Position numbers and translations under genes: made by a program. Below, in pieces: positions 44,711 through 52,272 of a stretch of 64,000 nucleotides of DNA (position 1 is its first letter; each line of letters begins with the position of its first letter). Source of the stretch: Bacillota bacterium (GTDB taxonomy: Bacteria; Bacillota; Clostridia; Christensenellales; SZUA-584); NCBI GenBank assembly GCA_023436115.1, contig JAEZKQ010000026.1, forward strand, positions 186,001 to 250,000, in the 5' to 3' direction. The notes below the pieces were generated by a model. It did not search any database. It had not been told where the DNA came from and saw only the letters and a program-made list of their open reading frames with translations.

Positions 44711-45561
44711 GCTTCCACATCCCTTATGATGTCCTCTACATAGGTTGGCAGTGCGAAGGCCGCCTTATGCAGATTGGTATTGTAATAGCGTGTTTTGAGT
44801 CCCAAAGCGTTCCATCTCTTTGCATCAAAGTCTTGTACGGGGTGATACTTTTTCGAAGAAAAGCCAAATAGCCAGTGTCCCGACGGATAGGTTGGGATAT
44901 GCGCCTGATACAACCGGCTTAGCGGGAAACTCTGCACGATGCGCTTATGAATCTGCCGCACCGAAAGCGAGTCCTCATCGTAAAACGGGTTCTCGTGCTG
45001 ATTCACAAGTATGCCGTTGGCTTTAAGCGCCTTAAAGCAGTTGCCGTAAAACTCTTTGGTGAAAAGCCCTTCCCCAGGCCCGAACGGATCGGTGGAATCC
45101 ACGATAATCACGTCATAATGGTCGCTGAAGCGGCGTATAAAACGCAGCCCGTCTTCATAGTGAATGTGAACGCGCTTATCGCCTAAACTGCATGCCACGT
45201 TGGGTAAAAACCGCTTGCACACCGACACCACCTCTTCGTCGATCTCCACAAGATCGATATGCTCCACTGAGTTGTAGCGGCAGAGCTCGCGCACCGCGCC
45301 GCCGTCTCCCCCGCCGATGATGAGTATGTTTTTAGCTGCCGGGTGCACGGCCAGCGGCACATGCACGATCATCTCATGGTAGATAAACTCATCCTTCTCG
45401 GTCAGCATCAGAAAACCGTCGAGTGTGAGTATACGGCCAAACTCTGGTGTTTCAAACACATCGATTCTCTGAAAGCGGCTTTGCGCACAGTAAACCTGGG
45501 CATCAACATCAATGGACAGCCCCACATGCGGGGTGTGCTTTTCCGTGAAAACCAGATGCAT
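44707..45561 (-). CDS. speE: Spermidine synthase SpeE
   Basis: Aminopropyltransferase that adds the aminopropyl group of decarboxylated AdoMet to putrescine. 284 residues: ILIIGGGDGGAVRELCRY, VEIDEEVVSVCKRFLPN, DVIIVDSTDPFGPGEGLF and a typical N-terminal beta domain (LDGFLMLTEKDEFIYHEM). It lies between speA and speB. Because the operon also has the carboxyspermidine pathway, SpeE may be redundant, or may act on a different acceptor; motifs do not settle this. Confidence 0.95.
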   Translation of the reverse strand: MHLVFTEKHTPHVGLSIDVDAQVYCAQSRFQRIDVFETPEFGRILTLDGFLMLTEKDEFIYHEMIVHVPLAVHPAAKNILIIGGGDGGAVRELCRYNSVEHIDLVEIDEEVVSVCKRFLPNVACSLGDKRVHIHYEDGLRFIRRFSDHYDVIIVDSTDPFGPGEGLFTKEFYGNCFKALKANGILVNQHENPFYDEDSLSVRQIHKRIVQSFPLSRLYQAHIPTYPSGHWLFGFSSKKYHPVQDFDAKRWNALGLKTRYYNTNLHKAAFALPTYVEDIIRDVEA

Positions 45562-45564
45562 ATG

Positions 45565-47037
45565 TTATCTTCCTTTCAATACGTTGAGGCGCTGTATGCT
45601 TAGATCCTCCGGCCCTGTTAAAGAGCCTCCCTTATCCTTCATATAGCGGATATAACGTAATATCTCTCTGGTAATGCGTTCGCCCGGCGCGAGTATCGGT
45701 ATACCCGGCGGGTAGCACATCACGGATTCCGCGCAGATATGCCCCGCGCTTTGTTCGATGGGCAGCGATACTTTTTCGGCGTAAAACGCTTCCTGGGGCG
45801 TAGCTGCCACTTGCGGGCTGATATATTCCATGCGCATCATGCCGCTTTTGCTGCGTTTATAGCGGCGGCGAATCTCGGCCAGCGCACTCACCAAACGCTC
45901 GATATCGCGCTCGCGGTCGCCCACTGAGATATAGGCCAGTATATTGGCGATATCCCCAAACTCCACCTGTATGTCGTACTCATCACGCAGTATATCGTAA
46001 ACCTCGATGCCCGCCAGACCCGTATCCAGCGTGTTGATTGACAGCTTTGTGGGGTCGAAGTCATATATAGTGTCCCCGTTGACGATCTCGTGCGCATAGG
46101 CGTAGTAGTCGCCGATCTCGCTGATCTCCTCCCGCGCGTACTGAGCCAGTGCACAGACCTTATCGAATATTTCCGTACCGTTCAGTGCCAGGTTCTTTCT
46201 TGATATATCAAGGCTGGACATCAGCAGATACGAACCGCTTGTCGTCTGTGTGAGGCCGATAATCTGGCGCACATGCCCTGCGCTTAAGCGCTCTCCCGTA
46301 ACCAACAGCGAGCTTTGCGTCAATGACCCGCCCGATTTGTGCATACTGATGCTTGCCATATCCGCGCCCGCTGCCATCGCGCTCATGGGCATGTCATCAC
46401 CGAAGTAAAAATGCGTGCCGTGCGCTTCGTCAGCAAGCACCGCCATGCCATGCTCATGCGCCAGCCTCGTAATTTCTTCAATATGCGAGCAGATACCGTA
46501 ATATGTGGGGTTGTTGACAAACACCGCCTTGGCCTCGGGATGGTTTTCAATCGCCGCCTTCACATCCGTCACAGACATGCCCAGCGCAATGCCCAGCCGC
46601 TCATCCGTCTGCGGGTTCACATACACAGGCTCCGCGCCGCAAAGCACGAGCGCACCTATCACGCTGCGGTGCACGTTGCGCGGCAGAATGATCTTATCGC
46701 CGCGTTTACACATAGCCAGTATCATGCTCTGCACGGCGGATGTTGTGCCGCTGACCATAAAAAAAGCGTTGGCAGCGCCAAAAGCTTGCGCTGCAAGCGC
46801 TTCCGCTTCCCTTATTACTGAAATGGGATGGCAAAGGTTGTCCAGCGGCTTGCTTGAATTCACATCGGCTTCCATGCAGGCGCGCCCCAAAAAAGCCGTA
46901 AGTTCCGGATTCCCGCGTCCCTGCTTATGGCCGGGTACGTCAAAAGGCACGACTCTTGCGGCTTTATGATTTTTAAGCGCCTCTAGAATCGGCGCTCTTG
47001 TCTGATCGAGTGTGTTCATAACCTTTTTTACCATCAA
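45565..47037 (-). CDS. speA: Arginine decarboxylase (Orn/Lys/Arg decarboxylase family, SpeA type)
   Basis: Fold-type I PLP decarboxylase, 490 residues: PFDVPGHKQGRGNPELTAFL, DNLCHPISVIREAE, DEAHGTHFYF, PLP Lys in ISMHKSGGSLTQSSLL, and the C-terminal CYPPGIPILAPGERIT. The size fits the short B. subtilis SpeA form without receiver-like wing. Arginine specificity is inferred from agmatinase in the same operon; lysine or ornithine cannot be excluded from motifs alone. It overlaps speD by 4 bases. Confidence 0.93.
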   Translation of the reverse strand: MMVKKVMNTLDQTRAPILEALKNHKAARVVPFDVPGHKQGRGNPELTAFLGRACMEADVNSSKPLDNLCHPISVIREAEALAAQAFGAANAFFMVSGTTSAVQSMILAMCKRGDKIILPRNVHRSVIGALVLCGAEPVYVNPQTDERLGIALGMSVTDVKAAIENHPEAKAVFVNNPTYYGICSHIEEITRLAHEHGMAVLADEAHGTHFYFGDDMPMSAMAAGADMASISMHKSGGSLTQSSLLVTGERLSAGHVRQIIGLTQTTSGSYLLMSSLDISRKNLALNGTEIFDKVCALAQYAREEISEIGDYYAYAHEIVNGDTIYDFDPTKLSINTLDTGLAGIEVYDILRDEYDIQVEFGDIANILAYISVGDRERDIERLVSALAEIRRRYKRSKSGMMRMEYISPQVAATPQEAFYAEKVSLPIEQSAGHICAESVMCYPPGIPILAPGERITREILRYIRYMKDKGGSLTGPEDLSIQRLNVLKGR

Positions 47038-47801
47038 TAAACGTTTTTGCCGCTGAAAATATCGATCATTTCACGCCGAAGGCTACCTGTAATCTCCAGC
47101 CTTTCCCGTGGCGGCAGCTCGTGCACATCCTTGTTAAAAAGATAATTCTGCAAATCCAGATCCTTGATGAGCATCTTGGTATGGAACAGATTCGCCTGAT
47201 AGACGTTAATATCGATCGCGTCATACTTTTCCAGCGTCGGCTCCGCGATGTATTCCTGTATGGATGCCATGTCGTGGTCGATAAAAAGTTTTTTGCCGTT
47301 CACGTCACGCGTAAACCCTCTCACGCGGTAGTCCATCGTGATGATATCCGAATCAAAGCTCCCTATCAGATAATCCAGCGTGCGCAGCGGCGTGATCTCC
47401 CCGCATGTTGCCACGTCGATATCCACGCGGAACGTCGCGATTGATGTTTCCGGGTGAAATTCGGGATATGTGTGCACCGTGACATGGCTTTTATCAAGAT
47501 GCGCCACCACGGTATCTCCACGCGTCCTTAAACCCGACATAGATTCCTCAGCAATCAGAAACGTAACGCTTGCGCCCTGCGGGTCGTAGTCCTGCTTGGA
47601 AATGCTAAGCACCTGCGCGCTGATCATCTCGGTCACCGACTCGAGTATGCCCGTTAAACGGTCTGAATTATACTGCTCGTCGACATAGGCGATGTATTCA
47701 CGCTGCTCGCGCTCACTTTTGGCGTAACAGACATCAAATATATTGAAGCTTAATGATTTTGTGAGGTTGTTAAACCCATAGAGCTTGAGTTTTGTTTCCA
47801 T
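47034..47801 (-). CDS. speD: S-adenosylmethionine decarboxylase SpeD (E. coli class)
   Basis: Pyruvoyl enzyme that makes decarboxylated AdoMet. The 255-residue proenzyme is of the large class-1 type: self-cleavage region LDKSHVTVHTYPEFHPE, with the Ser that becomes pyruvoyl, then TFRVDIDVATCGEITPL and TMDYRVRGFTRDVNG, close to the E. coli protein. First gene of the polyamine operon. About 24 bases ahead of its ATG is a terminator-like hairpin with T run, which may regulate the operon. Confidence 0.95.
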   Translation of the reverse strand: METKLKLYGFNNLTKSLSFNIFDVCYAKSEREQREYIAYVDEQYNSDRLTGILESVTEMISAQVLSISKQDYDPQGASVTFLIAEESMSGLRTRGDTVVAHLDKSHVTVHTYPEFHPETSIATFRVDIDVATCGEITPLRTLDYLIGSFDSDIITMDYRVRGFTRDVNGKKLFIDHDMASIQEYIAEPTLEKYDAIDINVYQANLFHTKMLIKDLDLQNYLFNKDVHELPPRERLEITGSLRREMIDIFSGKNVY

Positions 47802-47824
47802 ACGGTCTCGCCTTTCTGTATCGA

Positions 47825-47877
47825 CAAAATAAAAAACGCCTCAAAAATGTGCACATCTGCGCATCCACTTGGGCGTT
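47825..47877 (-). promoter_or_regulatory. Terminator-like hairpin in the speD leader, possible attenuator
   Basis: On the minus strand AACGCC (47877-47872) pairs with GGCGTT (47840-47835), followed by a run TTTTTTATTTT. Inside the loop are palindromes TGCGCA and GTGCAC that can extend the structure. It ends about 24 bases before the speD start and far (over 400 bases) from the permease gene upstream, so it is better placed to attenuate speD than to end the permease message. A TTGACC near 47930 could be its -35. No known riboswitch consensus was recognised. Confidence 0.55.
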
Positions 47878-48055
47878 CAATCCTGTAAAACTTTATTGTT
47901 TCCTGCCTTACCGATAAGGTCAAGAATACTTTGTGAGCTTTAAAGGGCAGAGTCTATATAGCAAGGAATTACTTTTACTACTCTTATTGATTGTTTCACA
48001 AGTGTGATGTGCTTATTTTTGCACACGGCTATTAAGTAGCCAACTTATAAAATTT

Positions 48056-48148
48056 GAGTGAATCGCACTCAACCAATAAGGCAACAAAGTTGCCAGTTTC
48101 GGCTTTTGACCCGGCTGTCCGTATGGCCTTAATGCTTAAGCTAAGCAT
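48056..48148. repeat. Three successive perfect inverted repeats in a long gap
   Basis: Within the 500-base gap between the permease and speD lie GAGTG-aatcg-CACTC (48056-48070), GGCAAC-aaa-GTTGCC (48080-48094) and ATGCTTA-agc-TAAGCAT (48132-48148). No coding sense is apparent on either strand. It may be a small RNA, a remnant of a palindromic repeat element, or operator sites. Confidence 0.5.
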
Positions 48149-48301
48149 GGTCAAAAATTCTTTGCCGGCAGGCGGGTTTCTCCGCACTACCAAAAAAGGC
48201 TCAATGCCTCTTTATGCTGCATTAAGCATTATAATGAATGCCAGAATAAAATACAAGATTTTTTTATTTCAACAAGTGTTAAAAATTGTTTCATTTCCCC
48301 G

Positions 48302-49738
48302 TCATGTTTTTTGTGAATCGTCACCTTTTTTATGCGTATCGGTAAGCTCTCTTGAAGCTTCGGCGGACAGGCTTGTCCTCAGCTTTCCAACACTCGCAGC
48401 AGCTGCCCTTTTCTTTTTAGACCTCAGCTGTTTCATAATGGAATAGGCCGCCGCGTAAAACACCACAAAAAGACCGCCTGCGAAAAGTCCGGACGCCTGC
48501 CCTTCTACAAATGGCATGCTGAAGATGGCAATCGCGATAAGCAGCAGAACAATAGCCGAGGTGTAAGGAAAACCCCAAAGCTGACATTTGCCATCCGGCG
48601 GACAGCCATACTTCTTACGAAAACGGATATGTGTCGCCATGATGACCAGATAGGTAAACAGCAGCGCGAACCCGCCAGAGCTGATAAGAAACAGATAGAC
48701 ACTTGGAAAGAGCAGCCCGATACCCAGTGCGGCCAGCATACCGAACCCCGAAAAGAGTATACCGCGGTACGGTACTTCCTTTTTATCCTTGAGCCAATCG
48801 GTAGCCATACCCTCATCCACTAATGACCGCATCATGCGCCCCAGACCAAACATCGCCGCCAGCATCGTTGAGAGTATCGCCGTGATCAGCACGATGTTAA
48901 GAGCAGTGCCTGCCCATCCGAAACCGCGCGCATCCAGCGCTGCTACAAACGGGCTGGTATCTGCGTTAAGCCCCGCCGTGGGGATAAGTACAATCAGCAT
49001 GGCTACCGCGATGATGTACAGGCCGACAAGGCTTAGTACCGTATTTCGGATAGCCTTGGGTATCGTGTCCTTGGGGTTTTCGGCCTCAGAAGCGGCAAGG
49101 CCGATGATCTCAAAACCCGCATAGGTAAACATGACGATCAGCATGCTGCCCGCAAGGCTGGCAAACCCGCCGGGCATCAGCGGCTCGCTTGTCAGCGCGC
49201 CAAAGCCCACAGGCGCATTGCTGGAAAACGCCCCCACGATAAGCAACACCGCAATCACGATGAACAGAACAATGGCCAGCAGCTTGATGGCGGCAAGCCC
49301 GCTTTCCAGCTTGCTTAAAGCTTTGGCCCCAAGTAAATTGAGTAGTGTTACCGCGATGATGATAACCGCACCCATCAGCGCCACAGACATACCCGGCAGC
49401 CATTGTCTTATCAATATCGAAACGGCCGTGGCTTCACTGGACATTGCGAGTACCATACCTGTCCAATACACCCAACCCACCACAAAACCGGTTCCGCGCC
49501 CGAACGCGTTGCTGGCATAGGTTCGAAAAGACCCCGTTGTCGGATTCGACACCGTCATTTCGGAAAGCGCAAAGAGTATAAAGTAGACCATCGCGCCGGC
49601 AATAATAAAAGCCAAAATGATTGACGGCCCTGCCGCCCGTATGGCGACCGACGAACCTAAGAAGAACGAGCCTCCTATTACAGTGCCCAAAGTCATCATT
49701 GTGAGAGACCAAACAGACAGCCCTTTTTCTTTTTTCAC
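48302..49738 (-). CDS. APC-family amino acid permease
   Basis: The 478-residue transporter has 12 spans and the APC start VWSLTMMTLGTVIGGSFFLGSS, the helix-6 region MFTYAGFEIIGLAASEAENP and helix-8 FGLGRMMRSLVDEGM. A GTG start follows GGGAG by 9 bases. It is on the same strand and upstream of the polyamine operon, so it could import arginine or another precursor or exchange polyamines, but it is separated by 500 bases. Substrate unknown. A basic, Ser-rich C-terminal tail of about 45 residues is cytoplasmic. Confidence 0.93.
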   Translation of the reverse strand: MKKEKGLSVWSLTMMTLGTVIGGSFFLGSSVAIRAAGPSIILAFIIAGAMVYFILFALSEMTVSNPTTGSFRTYASNAFGRGTGFVVGWVYWTGMVLAMSSEATAVSILIRQWLPGMSVALMGAVIIIAVTLLNLLGAKALSKLESGLAAIKLLAIVLFIVIAVLLIVGAFSSNAPVGFGALTSEPLMPGGFASLAGSMLIVMFTYAGFEIIGLAASEAENPKDTIPKAIRNTVLSLVGLYIIAVAMLIVLIPTAGLNADTSPFVAALDARGFGWAGTALNIVLITAILSTMLAAMFGLGRMMRSLVDEGMATDWLKDKKEVPYRGILFSGFGMLAALGIGLLFPSVYLFLISSGGFALLFTYLVIMATHIRFRKKYGCPPDGKCQLWGFPYTSAIVLLLIAIAIFSMPFVEGQASGLFAGGLFVVFYAAAYSIMKQLRSKKKRAAAASVGKLRTSLSAEASRELTDTHKKGDDSQKT

Positions 49739-50160
49739 ACCAAATATCTCCCAAAATATTCTTGGATCTAAAAAATACGTGCTTTTAATCCTATCATCTT
49801 CATGTTAAAGAAATTTAGACATTGTTATTAAAAAACATCGAAGCCCTATGTATATCAAGATTCAAATATAGGGCAAAAAAAGCTGCTGTCTGCATCTCTG
49901 TCGGGTTTTGCAAACAGCCCGCAATCGGTGGGTAACTTATTAGTATATCCACATTATTTTCGTTTTATACGTCCTATTTCAAAATAGATGATATTTTCAA
50001 ACCATTCTTCATCGGCAGTGCCTTATATCATAACCATATAGTCTTCCCGAGTGATATTGATCTTTCCAATACTTTTGTCCGATAGTATGTATCTTTTACC
50101 GCAAGCATCCATGCCCCAAAAAAAAGCAACGGTTTCCCGCTGCTTTGCTTGTTAACGAAT
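49739..50160 (-). other. Gap with the metY terminator
   Basis: No gene is seen. The terminator of metY is at 50118-50147 (minus strand AAGCA, CGG-gaaa-CCG, TGCTT then eight T). A second long hairpin, GCCCTAT pairing with ATAGGGC (about 49843-49875), lies mid-gap without a good T run. Confidence 0.65.
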
Positions 50161-51438
50161 CTATAGCGCTTGTTCAAGATCATAAATTATGTCGTCTATA
50201 TGCTCAGTCCCTATGGATAAGCGGATGGTGCTCGGCTTGATACCCGAATCAGCAAGTTCCTTCTCATTCATCTGAGAATGGGTGGTGCTGGCAGGATGGA
50301 TCACAAGTGATTTGAGATCAGCCACGTTGGCCAGCAATGAGAAGACCTCCAGCTTATCGATAAACGCCTTGGCTTCCTCGGCACCTCCCCTTATCTCAAA
50401 CGTGAATATCGAACCCGCGCCATTCGGGAAATATTTGTTGTACAGCTCGTGATACGGGCTATCCTTTAAGGAAGGATGGTTCACACGAGCCACTTTGGGA
50501 TGCTTACTTAAAAACTCGACCACTTTAAGCGTGTTGGCCACATGGCGTTCTACCCGCAGCGACAAGGTTTCCAAGCCCTGCAGCAGCAGGAACGAGTTAA
50601 ACGGGCTGATGGCTGCGCCCGTGTCGCGCAGCAATGTGACGCGCGCCTTGGTGATATAGGCCGCCGCGCCCACAGCTTCTGTGAACTTAACACCGTGATA
50701 ACTGGGATCCGGTTCGGTCAGATACGGGAACTTGCCCGAAGCCGCCCAGTCGAATTTACCACTGTCAATAATCACGCCGCCGATCGTCGTACCATGACCG
50801 CCGATAAATTTCGTCGCAGAGTGCACCACGATATCTGCGCCGTACTCAATGGGGCGCAGCAGATAGGGCGTTGTAAACGTGTTATCGATGATGAGCGGTA
50901 TGCCGTGCTTATGCGCGATGTCCGCAATAGCCTGCACATCAATAATGCTGCAGTTGGGGTTGCCAAGGCTTTCAATAAACAAGGCTTTGGTGTTGGGGCG
51001 TATTGCCGCTTCAAAGCTGCCGGGTACGTCGGGGTCAACAAACGACACATCAATGCCGAAATCCGCAAACGTGTGGGCGAACAGGTTATATGTTCCGCCG
51101 TAAAGAGTATTTGCCGCGACAATGTGGTCCCCCGCGTGTGCGATGTTCTGTACTGCATACGTGACGGCCGCCGCTCCGCTTGCCAAAGCGAGTGCGCCTA
51201 TGCCGCCTTCCAGCGCGGCGATGCGTTTCTCAAACACATCGGACGTGGGATTCATGATACGCGTATAGATGTTTCCCGGTTCTGCCAATCCAAAACGGCG
51301 CTCCGCCTGCGCGGAATCCGCAAAAACATAAGATGTCGTCTGGTAGATGGGCACGGCACGCGCATCGGTCGTTGGGTCTGGCGATTCCTGCCCTACGTGC
51401 AGCTGCTGGGTTTCAAACTTAAACTTTCTGTCGCTCAT
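50161..51438 (-). CDS. metY: O-acetylhomoserine sulfhydrylase MetY
   Basis: PLP enzyme of the Cys/Met metabolism family that makes homocysteine from O-acetylhomoserine and sulfide. The 425 residues are the usual length of MetY, longer than cystathionine enzymes. Motifs: ETQQLHVGQESPDPTTDARAVP-like start (VPIYQTTSYVFADSAQA), YTRIMNPTSDVFEKRIAALE, IDNTFTTPYLLRPIEYGAD and PLP Lys in VHSATKFIGGHGT. It is preceded by its own promoter with a large dyad and by an Rrf2-type regulator gene 90 bases upstream, so it is probably sulfur-regulated. Confidence 0.94.
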   Translation of the reverse strand: MSDRKFKFETQQLHVGQESPDPTTDARAVPIYQTTSYVFADSAQAERRFGLAEPGNIYTRIMNPTSDVFEKRIAALEGGIGALALASGAAAVTYAVQNIAHAGDHIVAANTLYGGTYNLFAHTFADFGIDVSFVDPDVPGSFEAAIRPNTKALFIESLGNPNCSIIDVQAIADIAHKHGIPLIIDNTFTTPYLLRPIEYGADIVVHSATKFIGGHGTTIGGVIIDSGKFDWAASGKFPYLTEPDPSYHGVKFTEAVGAAAYITKARVTLLRDTGAAISPFNSFLLLQGLETLSLRVERHVANTLKVVEFLSKHPKVARVNHPSLKDSPYHELYNKYFPNGAGSIFTFEIRGGAEEAKAFIDKLEVFSLLANVADLKSLVIHPASTTHSQMNEKELADSGIKPSTIRLSIGTEHIDDIIYDLEQAL

Positions 51439-51454
51439 GGCACACTCCTTTTAT

Positions 51455-51518
51455 AATGTATATATTTCATATAAACATTGTATGCATTTAAGTTACACGA
51501 TGCACTTTTCATTGTCAA
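51455..51518 (-). promoter_or_regulatory. metY promoter with 25-base dyad, likely Rrf2/CymR operator
   Basis: Minus strand TTGACA (51518-51513), 17 bases, TAACTT (51495-51490). Downstream, 51455-51479 is an inverted repeat with 11-base arms and a 3-base centre, only one mismatched pair: outer arms AATGT/ACATT, inner arms TATAT/ATATA. It sits between the transcription start and the ribosome site AAAAGGAG, ideal for repression by the neighbouring Rrf2 protein. Confidence 0.7.
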
Positions 51519-51528
51519 GATGATTTTA

Positions 51529-51945
51529 TCATTTTTTCTTTTGATTATTGACCAGCTGCGCCAGAGTAATATTATCAACAACACCGCTGATTGCATCGTT
51601 GAGCTGCTTCCAGACGTCGAGCGTGACACACTCCTCACATCGCGGACACTGATTGGGTTCATCCTCCATGCAAGCCACAGGGACGAGACTACCTTCAATA
51701 AGCCGCAGTATCATGCCCACAGTATATTCTTCAGCAGGCTTTGAAAGCTTGTAACCGCCCTGAGCGCCACGCGCACTTTTTACAAAGCCTCCGCGGCTCA
51801 AAACGGTAATGATCTGCTCGAGGTATTTTTCAGATATCTCCTGCCGCGCCGCAATGCTCTTGATCGTAATAAACTCGTCGGCGGGTGCAGCTGCCAAGTC
51901 TAGCATCATCCGCAGTGCATACCGCCCGCGCGTAGAAATTTTCAT
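51529..51945 (-). CDS. Rrf2-family regulator (CymR/IscR-like)
   Basis: The 138-residue winged-helix repressor has KISTRGRYALRMMLDLA, the recognition region EISEKYLEQIITVLSRGGFVKSARGAQGGY, and a C-terminal Cys cluster (VACMEDEPNQCPRCEECVTL) with four Cys that could bind an Fe-S cluster, more than Bacillus CymR has. Upstream of metY with a dyad at the metY promoter, it is a likely sulfur or Fe-S status sensor. AAGGAAGG precedes the ATG. Confidence 0.92.
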   Translation of the reverse strand: MKISTRGRYALRMMLDLAAAPADEFITIKSIAARQEISEKYLEQIITVLSRGGFVKSARGAQGGYKLSKPAEEYTVGMILRLIEGSLVPVACMEDEPNQCPRCEECVTLDVWKQLNDAISGVVDNITLAQLVNNQKKK

Positions 51946-51977
51946 AAGCGACCTTCCTTTTTATTATTTATACCCGA

Positions 51978-52006
51978 ATTATATAATATGATTAATATGG
52001 ATTCAA
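51978..52006 (-). promoter_or_regulatory. Promoter of the Rrf2 gene
   Basis: Minus strand TTGAAT (52006-52001), 17-base spacer, TATAAT (51983-51978), about 33 bases ahead of the ATG. Confidence 0.8.
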
Positions 52007-52082
52007 TTTATGTTTTCAAAAGCTATCGCTTTGTTGGAAAAACGAGAGAAAAATGATATAATCACTGTAAGCATTGATAATA

Positions 52083-52272
52083 ATACTAAGAAACATGCTT
52101 CGCTTTTGAGAGTTCCGTTATCAACCGCAGGCAAGTTGGGCTCTGATTTCCCCATAAGGCTAAACTTTTTAAGGGCTCATCCCCGTGAAGCTCACACCTT
52201 GCGGAGTCCGGACAGGGCGAAGCGAACATATCCGAAAAAACGGCGGAAACGATGGCATGAAGGAGAACATTC
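52083..52272 (+). ncRNA. Structured leader candidate ahead of the C69 peptidase gene
   Basis: About 190 bases, richer in G and C than the flanks, with many self-complementary parts: CCGC...CAAG near 52123 can pair with CTTGCGG near 52199; GGGCTC occurs at about 52139 and 52173, each followed by CCCC; TCCGGA and ATATCCG flank GGCGAAGCGAA. A short open frame runs through it (52010-52285) but its translation is an Arg/Pro-rich string of no family. I did not match it to a known riboswitch. Conservation analysis would decide whether it is a cis-regulatory RNA. Confidence 0.35.

Noticed and set aside
48054..48446. 130-codon plus-strand frame
   Set aside because: Second part is antisense of the permease gene and the first part is a palindrome-rich gap; no family match.
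50542..51456. 304-codon plus-strand frame
   Set aside because: Antisense shadow of metY; no ribosome site, composition rich in Arg/His/Cys, no family.
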